From NCBI GenBank assembly GCA_021521415.1, contig JAIQDT010009081.1, forward strand, positions 1-64,000: a stretch of DNA of 64,000 bases, given 5' to 3'. The notes beneath the pieces were generated by a model. It had not been told where the DNA came from and ran no database searches. It worked only from the letters and a program-made list of their open reading frames with translations. Shown here piece by piece: positions 48,036 through 58,389 of the stretch. Each line of letters starts with the position of its first letter. Within the stretch, counting starts at the first letter, position 1. A program made the position numbers and the translations under genes. The stretch is from Bidens hawaiensis. Its lineage: Eukaryota > Streptophyta > Magnoliopsida > Asterales > Asteraceae.

Positions 48036-51000
48036 TGATATACGTCTATTTATACATCTCGAATCCCTTGTAAAGTTATGTTTATTTAATGTTTTTAGTT
48101 CGTTTAAGTTCGAGTTTTGTAATCTTTTATTATTTAAGGTTTTGAGTCAACTTTTATCTATTTATTATGTTTTATATATTTTGGTGTCTTGAATGTTAAG
48201 CTTTAATTCTTTCTATCATATCATGTGGAGGTTAAGTTCGTGCTTATGTTCGTTTTGTTCGTCAAACGGTTACGTGATTGCTTCACTAATGTTTTGTTAT
48301 GTTTTCATATATATGATGGCGTGGAGAAGCAAGGGAAAGAAGATCTAGAAGGTTCCATGTGTTATCTAGCATGTTAAGTCTTTTATTTTGCTTTTGTTTT
48401 TAATTTTTAGATTTTTAGTTTTTTGTAGTCCGACTTTATTTTATTTTTATTTTTGTTTTAAGTCGTTCTTATTCTTGCATTGAGGACAATGCAAAATTTA
48501 AGTGTGGGGATAGGATATTTGAGTCGTAGTTTAAATCGAGTTTATGTTAAAAAAATGAAAAAAAAAATTGAAAAATGTTTTAAAAATGTCCCTTGAATTT
48601 AGTTTTTTGCGTTAAAGTGGGAGATGATGATATTTATCGGGAAATCGGTTTTTCAAACTACTAATAATATGAGATAAATAAAAGAAAACGCACTTAACTT
48701 GGGATGTGTCGGTAGGCTCAGCCTTGAAAATGAAAGGGCAAATTTGATAAAATGGTTAAAACGGAAATATTTTGTGTGTAGAGCGTTTTGTCCGTGGAAA
48801 ATAAGTAATGAAAGGTCGGGCCATACTCAAGCCTCATTTACTGGTATGAAAAAGTGGAAATATTATAAATTTTAAAATCTGAATACGTTATCATATGATG
48901 CTTGGGTAGGTTTAACGTTAGAGTATGCCGTGTAGCCTTGATATAAATCTTAAACTGCTAGTTAGTGTTTTACACCTCATTGGCGTATGGTTTTATAACC
49001 TTAAATCCTGTATTGATGGGATGCTTCGGGTCCGGAGACCATGGGTTTGTATGCAATCTATTCATCTGGGTATTCACAATTCCTAAGTGGGGTTGTGAAT
49101 ATTTAAAATTAAGCCAAAAAGAGCAAACCCTTATAAGTCTATAAACATGATCACAAGAGTACAAAAGTACAAATACACTACAGACTTGATCATCCACGCT
49201 GTTAGCCATGTGGGGTCCCCTTGCACGCGTCTCATTACCATTAAGAAACGGACCACAAGGGACACACTACATGTAAGCCCTACAGATGAAATTTGCATAC
49301 TCACCTATGGTGATGGATTTGGGGTATTGCTTGATAACGGGGGTATGTCATGTTGTGGGGAGCACTAGCTATAAATTAATTGAACCTTAATCGTATCTAA
49401 TGGCTGCTTGGTAGACTTTGATGCTTAAGCTTAGGTGGATAAACAATACCCTTGATCGTCTTAACTATTCATGAAAAAAAATAGAGCAACAAAAGTTTTA
49501 ATTCTGCTAATTTTGAGGTTTAATTCAAGTTGGGGTGGTCTGGTCCGGTAAAAGCTGAAAATAAGAGGGTCTTAATTATGTAAAACACTGAGTAAAAAAT
49601 TGTCGGATCTTATTTGTCCCGGTAAAGATTAAGGCATGGGTTTAAGTGGACAACAATATCGGTGATTGCGGTTTTTGCGTTCTTCTAAGCTTTAAAAATT
49701 AACCTATATGTTTGTTAGACTGTATTTTTCCGATTATGATCCAACTGCATTAGAACTTTTCAGGGACGAAAAAAGAGTAAGTGTGGGGATATTTGATATA
49801 CGTCTATTAATACATCTCGAATCCCTTGTAAAGTTATGTTTATTTAATGTTTTAAGTTCGTTTAAGTTCGAGTTTTGTAATCTTTTATTATTTAAGGTTT
49901 TGAGTCAAGTTTTATCTATTTATTATGTTTTATATCTTTTGGTGTCTTGAATGTTAAGCTTTAATTCTTTCTATCATATCATGTGAAGGTTAAGTTCGTG
50001 CTTATGTTCGTTTTGTTCGTCAAACGGTTATGTGATTACTTCACTAATGTTTTGTTATGTTTTCATATATACGATGGCGTGGAGAAGCAAGGGAAAGAAG
50101 ATCTAGAAGGTTCCATGTGTTACTTGGAGTTCAAGGAAGTTGATTATCAAGATTTGACAACAAATAACAACAATTAGTAAAAAAATCCAGAAATCACCCA
50201 AAAGGGGCGCCGCCGCACGCGAAGGTGAGAGGCAATATGCCTTCGCGCGGCACCTTGGCCTCCCTGGTCAGCCATCTTTGCAAGCCCAAGCCCAGTACTC
50301 GTTTATATAAACATCTCTTGCAAAACCTAGCTGAAGGGGACACTATTGGTGCCGATTTTTCAAGGATTTGTGAAGGTTTTGAGGCTAGGAATCAAGGAGG
50401 ATCATCGAGCTTTCATCCGGGTGTTCAAGGATCAATCGGAAAGGGTTTTATCGCTCTAATTTTTGTTCCTTGTTCATTATTTATCATGTCTTTCCTCTTT
50501 GTTTTTAATACTTGTTTAGGATTGTTTTCCATAATGATTCAAGGCTAGACTTCATGTCTACCTAGGTTTGATGAACATGTGTTGACTTGATTCTTGCTTT
50601 GGACTAATGTTTTGATTATGGTTTCGTTATTTTAATAGTAAAAGACTTGATTTTGCTTTCATGATGCATATGAATGTTTATTATCTTGATTGATTGTTAA
50701 GTATAGCTTCACATAGATCTTACATCTCTTGATTGTGTTCTTTAGATTTAGGGTTTATGTTTAATAATTACTTGGTGTTTTGATTATTGTGATTGAATGG
50801 GCCCATTAGATCATAGAAGCTAGTTGATAGTTGGTTAGGGTTTTGAATGTTCTGCTAAATTCCAATAGCTGTGAGGTGAGGAGTTGTTCATGTGTCTTGG
50901 TCAATTGCATGCTAGGATAGTAGTGACAATATTCATGCTTAGTGTGTTGATCCTTGTTCATGATGTCGTGATAAGTTTATCAAGTTATCTAGGGTTTAGT

Positions 51001-51544
51001 GTTTCGTGAGATTACTTGCTTTAGATACTATTAATTAACTCTATTTGATAACCGTGAGGAAATCAATTTAACTGATTGCTTAATAATCTAATAATCATTC
51101 TTTGGGATGTCGTTTGATTCAGTGAAAGGTCCTTTAGGGTTTGTTAGATGAATACGTTTAGAAATCAGTTTCCATAATCATGTTATTTATCCATTGCTTG
51201 ATGATTGTTGATGCATGGGATTCTTACCTAGGTAGATTCCTTCTCTATTTGGTTCCGATCTTGTGTTTGGTTGCTTGTTTATTTGCTTATTTGTTTTCTT
51301 AGTTTAATATTAGTTTTAAAATCCCCCTTAAAACATTAATAATAAATAGTCGTGTCGTAAGTCGAGTCTAATTAGCTAATTTACGTAATTTATAGAGTCC
51401 CGTGGGTTCGATATTCCGGACTTACTTAGCTTAGTACAATTGATCGGTACACTTGCCGGTGTTTTTTTTAGTTGAGTCTTAAGTCTAGTTTTTTATTACT
51501 TGTTTAATTTAGTTAATATTTAATTGACTGTTTTCACCACATCA
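48036..51544 (+). mobile_element. Athila-like LTR element, internally deleted, with partial 5' LTR
   Basis: TGATATACGTC at the left, CACATCA at the right, and perfect duplication GTTAG (48031-48035, 51545-51549). The 3' LTR is 49794-51544 (1751 bp); only its first 330 bp remain as a 5' LTR (48036-48366). The 1.4-kb interior has no pol. It contains CATTGAGGACAATGC and two AAGTGTGGGGAT polypurine-like motifs (about 48500 and 49779), a hallmark recalled for Athila-type elements. TATATAAA lies near 50303 in the LTR. A solo LTR of the same family is at 59290-61032. Confidence 0.85.
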
Positions 51545-52153
51545 GTTAGAGAGGAGTACTCTCTAATTGATTCCTTCATCACATTATTCTAGTATATTCA
51601 TTTTCAAGAATACCGATATACCCGATGTAACCTCGGGCGCGTAACCTTTTCTGGCAGTACATACTGCTTCGGCTATTGTACCCTGGGAGATAGACGGGCT
51701 CTTTAGTAGAGACCCGGAATCTGTTTTAAGGGAAGCGTATTGAATACGTGCCTCAACCAACGCTCATATATATTAATATGTTCATGTTTTGTTGCAGCCA
51801 ATGGAGTTGGGTCAAGAATAAGAATCTGTAGCCATACCAAGGAAAACTAAGATGAACGTGATTCTCAACGTGTGGAAGACTCGAGTCAAGAAGTTTTGGT
51901 GAATTTCTCACCAAAGACATCGACACGAACCTATATTAATTGTGCTCTATATTAATTTTATTTTTGGTTTTGTACACGGTATTCTACTACGATATTTCCC
52001 TTGTATAACGAGAGTATCATTATACTTATTTTATTTTATCACTTTAAATATTATTGTGACTCATGTCTAACAATCTTAAAACAGAATTTTTCGTAATATT
52101 GTTGCTACAATCTTAAAACCTTATTTATAAGGATTTTGGGTTCACGAAATGGT

Positions 52154-52480
52154 AAATTTTTTATTAGTATTTGTATTTGTATTCGTTAAACCGACCCATT
52201 GTGTCTTTTCAATAAATTCGTTTTGTCGTTTATCATTTAATATTAATTACGATGATTTATAGTTATTACCCGTTCATTGTCTATTTATTTAATTCAGATA
52301 ACAAATCTCTGAGCTATAAAAGTCTATAAAATAATCAAAGTTTAAATCTATCGAGTATAAAACGTAAGCAATCTAAAGATATTAAAAACATAACGAGTTT
52401 TAATCAACTTTGAATAATTGTAAAGTTTAAGGGTTAAAGATTAATAAGGTTAAAAACAGTTTACAAATATTTAAGAAGTC
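52154..52480. other. AT-rich DNA between elements
   Basis: No feature recognised. It ends in TAGGG (52481-52485), the left target duplication of the next LTR. Confidence 0.5.
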
Positions 52481-53037
52481 TAGGGTGTAACATCCCGTTT
52501 TTCTAGTTTCGGTTAATAAATGAAAATATGAGTTATTATGAGTCGGGCTAGTGTTGGGTAAATGGGTATGGGTTATGGACTTGGGCTATGAAGGAAAGGA
52601 GGAAAAGACCATGGGCTTAAGCCCATGATCCATAATTATATAAGTATTAATTACCAAGTAATTCTCATTTACACATATTCCATACACCACCAAAACACAC
52701 TTAGTTCTCCCTCATCTTGCTCTCTCTCTCTAGCCGAAAACACCAAGGAAAACCGATCCCGATCCAAGGTAATTATAGTATTATGTTGTATGAGCTTAAA
52801 CCTGTTAGATATGGTCACAAAACGACGATTCGACACCGTTAAACCGTTTAAGTCACGACATCCGGGTGGAATCGGGTATAAACCAAACCTAAGATGTGCT
52901 TAGGGGTCACCCTAGCTCAGATCTGGATCGAACGGGGCAAAAAACGGTGAAAAACGAGTCAAAACTCGTTTTTCCGGCTAAACCGCGTTTTTCCGGCGAC
53001 GGCGCCGGAAAGTGGTATGAGGTTAAGAGATGTCATA

Positions 53038-53400
53038 ACCCTAGTTCATTAACGGGGAATTAACGAACTAGAGGTGATTCGTTAGTTGATTCGTCTAAAT
53101 GAGCATAACGAACTAGGTTTAGTTCGTATGCAATTCGTTAAGGGAAAAGATGACGAATTACCCTTGATTTGTTATAGCCATTCGTTAAAGGAGATAACGA
53201 ATTAGAAGGTCCAATTCGTTACAGAGGGGTCATTCGTTATAGGGTTCTATTCGTTACAAGGACCAGTTCGTTAAGAACCAAGTAACGAACCAGACCATGT
53301 TGAGATAGCGAACCAGAATAACGAATCAGCTAACGAACTAGATCATGGAAGATAACGATTTAGTTAACGAATCAGGCTTAATTCATTAGGGCAAATGAGT
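53038..53400. repeat. Array of TAACGAA(T/C) motifs in both orientations
   Basis: Roughly twenty copies of TAACGAAT/TAACGAAC or the complement ATTCGTTA/GTTCGTTA occur in about 360 bp at irregular spacing, with variants. This is a motif cluster without a fixed period. Confidence 0.85.
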
Positions 53401-53511
53401 TAGCGAATTAGAAAATAATTTAAATCCTAATGGAAAATGTGTTAAGACAGTTAATGAAATAAAATAATTTAACCCCAGCCAGGGGCTCTGCCCCTTGGAC
53501 CCCGCTAGGGC

Positions 53512-54192
53512 TAGAGGTGCACAAAAAACCCGTACCCGGAACCGGACCCGAAAAAAATACCCGGAATCGGTTTTTTTTTATACCCGGGTATTCTATACCC
53601 GAAACCAGAACCGACCCTACCCGTAGGGTATGGATAAGGTATGCATTTTGAGGTCAATACCCGTACCAGGAACCGTACCCGATTTATACCCGTAAATACC
53701 CGGACCCGATCATACCCTATACCTGATACCCGGTTATACCTGATACCTGATACCAATTTTCTAATACCCGAAATAATACATGAGTTTTTATAGTATATTT
53801 TTATGTTTACTTCACAACTTTTATGTTTAAGTTTTTTTTAAAATGAATATTATTAAGTAAATAATTTGTACTTAAGTGGATTTATGGTTTTTGAAATATA
53901 ATTTAATTATTTTTATAAATTACAAAGCAAATTTAATTATTTTTTCAAATTTAAAAATGAATAAATAATTTATAAATTCAAAATCGGGTATTAATACTCG
54001 GTCGTACCTGGTTCCAATACCCGAACCCGATTATACCCTACCCGGCTACATAGGGTTGAGTTTTTCTCGTCAATACCCTACCCGAACCCTACCCGGTTTC
54101 TCTCAATACCCGATTTTCTAATACCCGATCATACCCGGAACCGGTTTCATACCCGAACCCGGTTATTAGAAAACCCGATTTGTGCACCTCTA
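53512..54192. mobile_element. hAT-type MITE rich in TACCCG motifs
   Basis: 681 bp, inverted ends TAGAGGTGCACAAA / TTTGTGCACCTCTA and 8-bp duplication GCTAGGGC (53504-53511, 54193-54200). Subterminal blocks are full of TACCCGG/CCGGGTA motifs and the core is AT-rich. No coding capacity. Confidence 0.92.
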
Positions 54193-54771
54193 GCTAGGGC
54201 TGCCGCCCCTTGAACCCCGCTGCCAGGGGCGCTGCCCCCGGACCCCCGTTCGTTGAGGTTTACGACTAAACTAGAAATACGTTATGGAAAATGATAGTAA
54301 TTAATACGCGTAATTGTTATACAATTAGCCGTGCACAAACTAAAGAAAGGGATTACCATTAACGGTGAACATAACCACATTCAGGTGAGTTTCTAGCCCC
54401 ACTTCCTTGTTATGTTTCGGGGCTGTGTGCATACTCGATGTGATAGTTAAGACACTTACTTTAAGTGGTAAGTGTATGCCTTGTATGATTTATGTATGAT
54501 GATTGCTTGACGGTGCGTGAACGATCTTCGGATATTGCATGTACCGCCAGGTGGTAGTTAAAGATATGATTAATATATGTATGCCATGTATGATTTGTAT
54601 GTTATTTATGTATATCTTAAACGTGAATGAAAGCTTGTCGGTGCGTGAACGATCTTCGGATATTGCATGCACTGCCAGGGAATGGTTCGATGATACGATT
54701 GTGAGTATGATGGATGAATGATGTAAGTACTAAGTACGTATGAAACTTACAGATATACATATGATAAGGTA

Positions 54772-55133
54772 TGTCACACCCCAACCTACGGCGGAAATGC
54801 CGGGGCGCGAGGATCAACCTGGCTCTGATACCACCTGTAACATCCGGCCCCTCGCACCACCAGTATTGTCCGCTCTGCCCACGAAGAGCTCACGGATTTG
54901 TTTTTAGTTGCCCATATGGAGACTTCCCAGGAGGTCACCCATCCTAGTATTACTTCCATCTAAGCACGCTTAACCGTGGAGTTTTCATGTGCTCCACAGC
55001 CAACTAAGCCCAAAACGCGTTGGTGATTGAAGAGGCAGGACATTTACTTATGAACAAAGGATCTCTCTTGCCCACGGCTGATGTGGGATTTGCCTAAGAG
55101 TGGGACGATGTTGTGCTTTCCAAGGGTGTTACA
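54772..55133 (-). mobile_element. Cassandra-type TRIM with 5S rRNA-like LTR
   Basis: Perfect duplication AGGTA (54767-54771, 55134-55138). Read on minus: an LTR (55133-54836, TGTAACACCC...GATGTTACA), two bases, the initiator-Met PBS TGGTATCAGAGCC, about 50 bp of interior and an end GGGGTGTGACA. The LTR contains 5S rRNA-like sequence (54982-54920 in reverse), including GTTAAGCGTGCTT and ACTAGGATGGGTGACCTCC, the internal promoter region of 5S genes. Cassandra elements are defined by such LTRs. The 3' LTR is missing or reduced to its last bases, so this is a 362-bp derivative. Confidence 0.85.
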
Positions 55134-55152
55134 AGGTAGGGCATGATAATAG

Positions 55153-55254
55153 GATGGAGGGTGACTGGACCCTAATAATATCCGAGGATGGAGGGTGACC
55201 GGACCCTAATAATATCCGAGGATGGAGGGTGACCGGACCCTAATAATATCCGAG
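55153..55254. repeat. Minisatellite, three 34-bp units
   Basis: Units contain GATGGAGGGTGACCGGACCC then TAATAATATCCGAG. Related units in inverse orientation occur at 43150-43235. Confidence 0.93.
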
Positions 55255-55699
55255 GTAGTTAGGGCGAAATGCTCTTTATAATGTAAGGTTAGTTATGAAT
55301 ATGCATAGGGAAGGATGACGCACATGTTATGTATGTAATGTGTACCTTCGGGTGTTTGTATAAGTATGTGGATGTATTGTATGTAGTCTGATTAACTAGA
55401 ACTCACTCAGCAAAGTTGACTTTTAGTATGCACGCAGGTTAACAGATTGAGACAGCTGGTTTGAGCAGGACACATAGCAAGATTGAAGAGGCTGGCATCT
55501 GAAGTTTTGTCATGATGTTTTGATACTATGTTTTAGTTATGTTTTGAAAAGACAAGTTATGAATATTTGTAATGAATGGTTGACTATTATTATTATTCCG
55601 CGAAAGTTTTAATTAACTCTGATATTAAAACTACGTTTACGAGTAAATCCAACGACCAAAGTGAGGCACCGGTAACGGGGCCTTACATAGGGTTTAAAT

Positions 55700-57561
55700 T
55701 GTAACATTTGAATTTAAATTATAATATAATATTAATAAGAAACCCCAGCCGGCCCCACCCCCTCTCTCTCCTTCCTCGTTTTTCCGGTACATCGCCGGCG
55801 GCGACGAAGGAACTTCCGGCAGCCATTAAAACATCCCATAACGCCATATTAATCAAATATTAATGATTTGATACCGTTGCACCGTCATATTAATACTTAA
55901 TCAAATATTATCAACCCGGAACCGTCGGATTTTAATAAAAAGATCAATAACTCGAATTATCCTTCAAACGGTCCAATTTCAACTATAAATAGCACCCTAA
56001 TCTCTTCATAAACGTGCTACAAACATAATTTTACACTAACAAACTCTTTAATATCACTAAATAACTCGTCCAAGAAACATTCCGGCCAACTCGCCGTTCA
56101 ACCTCATTCCGGCATCATTAGAGGTAATTGATAGGTGAGTTTTCATTGTTTTGATCTGTCTAACAAAACCCCCAACCTAAATCAATCAAACCTAGAATGA
56201 ATCTGGAGAATTGAAAACCTAGGGTTTATGTGAAGAAGATGAAGATTGGGTTTCTGTTTATAATTAATTGTTTTGCATCTTTAACACTAAAAAATGTTTG
56301 GTCCAGTGGTTGGGTATACTTTGTGTGGTCATGGAGACCCGGGTTCGAACCCGGGTCACAGCAAACCCATGTTATATTTTTTTAAAAACTGTTTTATTAA
56401 TTATAATAAACCAAATATATATTTACAAATTCATACAAAATAAATAAAATTAGTTTTATAGTTAAATAAAAGATATTTTGATTTCCGTTAACAATTTTCT
56501 TTCAAGAATCAACTTTTACAAACCCAAACCGCTCGTTAAAACTCGTAAAATAATTATATAGATAATATATATATATATATATATATATATAATGTCGTTG
56601 TAACTTTATAATATCTAAACCAACAAATGTTTAGACTAAAAATAAAACATAGCGGTGACGACAAATTTCGTAAACATTAATATTAATTTTGTAACTAATA
56701 TTATAATAATAAGTCAGAAAAACCCGTTAACTTAAATATTAATACACTTGAAAATATGTAACAAAATACTTATAAATATAAAGGCGTATGAACTACAAAA
56801 CCGACATATTATTCCATTAAATTAGTTTGTAATTCTCGTGTTCTTGTTATTTTAGCTCGTGAGATTCGATTGTTCGGTTCCATATAACGCGCTTATCATA
56901 TTACTTTCAAGTTATCATCCAACCTCAAATGTGAGTTTCTCACACCCCCTTTTTACCCTTTTTAACTATTATGGGGGTAGCATATATATCCTATCAACAA
57001 TTCAATTTCGTTATTTATAATTACAAACTACAATTCGTTACATGGACTTGTGTGCTTATTTGCTTACTTGTTCAAAGACTACCTGCTCATGGTTTCCTCA
57101 ATAAGTATGATCATACGCCCCCTATGCACTCAGGACCTCGATGTTATGAGTGGAATAGGGAACCCCCGATCCGAGTACATTTGGTTGTTACCAAATGGAA
57201 AAGACATTACTTGCGCTATTACTACACCAAGTTTCATGGAATTGTATGATTTTTATGTATTTGTATCAAACTTGTGTGGACTCTCCAACTATTCAATTAG
57301 TTGACTTTATTTTATATATATGCTACAGGTACCTTCATTAGAGGATGAAATGACGAAGATATTAGAATTTTGGTTATTTCAATAATAAACAAAGAAGACA
57401 TGTGTTTTAGTTTCTTTCCTTTGTATTTGTTTTATTGAACAACTTGTGTACTTGGGATTTGAATGAATTAATGATATTATTGTCACGTAATAGTGTCACA
57501 TGTGTTTTGAGATATCTGTACGTCACACCCGGGCGTATTCCGCTTTAGCCGGGGTGTTACA
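55700..57561 (+). repeat. 5' LTR of a Ty3/gypsy element
   Basis: Ends form the inverted pair TGTAACA...TGTTACA. The right end is firm because a 3-base spacer and the PBS TGGTATCAGAGCC (57565-57577) follow; the left start is less certain. Includes a tRNA-like segment (56296-56369) and an (AT)n run near 56570-56591. Starts 13 bp after the solo LTR. Confidence 0.7.
56296..56369 (+). other. tRNA-like / SINE-head segment
   Basis: Box A-like TGGTCCAGTGGTTGGG and box B-like GGTTCGAACCC within a perfect palindrome (56336-56357, arms GACCCGGG/CCCGGGTC). The acceptor-side pairing does not work with the T-arm position, so it is not called a tRNA gene. Confidence 0.4.
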
Positions 57562-58389
57562 AATTGGTATCAGAGCCTTGACTATAAGATAAGACATTAG
57601 ACGTAGTGTTCTAGTTAGTTATAGTTTATTTGCTTAGTTGTTTAGGTTGCATGATTAGAAAATTATGTGGGCCTTATGTGATTGTTCAAATGCACTTGCT
57701 TAATATTTTATTGTCTATTCATTTATGCCTCATGTACACAAAGCACACACAAGCCCAAGGCTTATGCCTAAATACAAATATTGTTCAAACATTTTCAATT
57801 ATTGATTTTTATTGTGGTGTTCCGATATATATTCTTCTTAAAGATGGTTATATATGGCAGGTATGTAGTAAACTGTAAGGAGGGCGTGCCTGTTTTCCGA
57901 AACTCTTAACACTAAGGTTATTGAAACCTAAGAACAAGCAATGCGTATAAATCCCAATCAGATGCGGGACCTGGTTGCTTACTTGGAGAGTTAGGAAAGA
58001 GCCTGAACTTTATTAAGCCAAAGCATACCATTTTCAACGCCATATGAATCATAACTTTAAGTTTTCAAACGCGACCATGTTCTCTTTGTGAAAAGAATAT
58101 GGTTGAACTCCTCTATGTTTTACAATGTGTTTTAATGGAAGTCTGTACACGAATACGCAGCTTTCGGTTCGATTTGATTTCGAGTTTCTTTGATGTTTAG
58201 AAAATAAGAGTCCATGGCGGTTCATGAAAACTCTAAAGTTCCACATAAGATTTATTACCATTGTTATGATTTTCATTTATTTATTTATCTATCTATGTTT
58301 ATTTATTATTTTTAAAGCAAACTTTAACAAGGATTTTTATACCACACCCTATTCCGAGTCTCACGATTTTGGTCACCATTGTTCGTAGA
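57562..58389 (+). other. PBS and untranslated leader of the Ty3/gypsy element
   Basis: PBS TGGTATCAGAGCC (57565-57577) is complementary to the initiator methionine tRNA 3' end. The leader has a segment (about 57860-58060) with TATAAATCCCAATCA and AAGCCAAAGCAT that also occurs inside the LTR at 61416-63237 (about 62190-62350). No real coding region. Confidence 0.7.

Larger units (their letters stand above)
43239..52153 (+). mobile_element. Non-coding LTR element (LARD-like), nested insertion in its 3' LTR
   Basis: Direct LTRs of about 846 bp: 43239-44084, and 47793-48035 continuing at 51550-52153. The starts are TGT(C/T)GGAAAATTTAG; the right limit is the end of mutual homology (CACGAAATGGT) and does not show a canonical CA. 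A polypurine tract, TGTGGGGGA (47783-47791), precedes the 3' LTR and sets plus orientation. The 3.7-kb interior has no gag or pol frame. It contains about four tandem 67-bp units (45466-45722), a duplicated block with CCCCATTTGAAAGTTGGATGA (46797-46960) and an (AT)n run (47328-47348). No target duplication was identified. Confidence 0.72.
52486..55687 (+). mobile_element. 3.2-kb solo LTR with two nested insertions
   Basis: Starts TGTAACATCCCG and ends GCCTTACA with perfect duplication TAGGG (52481-52485, 55688-55692). Contains a TAACGAA-motif array (53038-53400), a hAT MITE (53512-54192), two copies of a segment with CGGTGCGTGAACGATCTTCG (54512 and 54640), a Cassandra-type TRIM (54772-55133) and three 34-bp minisatellite units (55153-55254). 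No coding sequence. Confidence 0.82.

Noticed and set aside
49147..50548. Several plus-strand frames in the Athila-like element
   Set aside because: They lie in LTR or non-coding interior, have no gag/pol motifs and are not shared in frame with the related solo LTR.
54920..54982. 5S rRNA gene
   Set aside because: Only the internal-promoter half matches, with several changes, and it lies inside an LTR with PBS and target duplication, so it is a Cassandra-type element.
56296..56369. Functional tRNA gene
   Set aside because: Box A and B are present but the acceptor stem does not pair at the right distance from the T-arm; kept only as a tRNA-like segment.
57630..57878. 82-codon frame in the leader of the Ty3/gypsy element
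   Set aside because: Sits between PBS and gag where untranslated leader is expected; hydrophobic chance composition.
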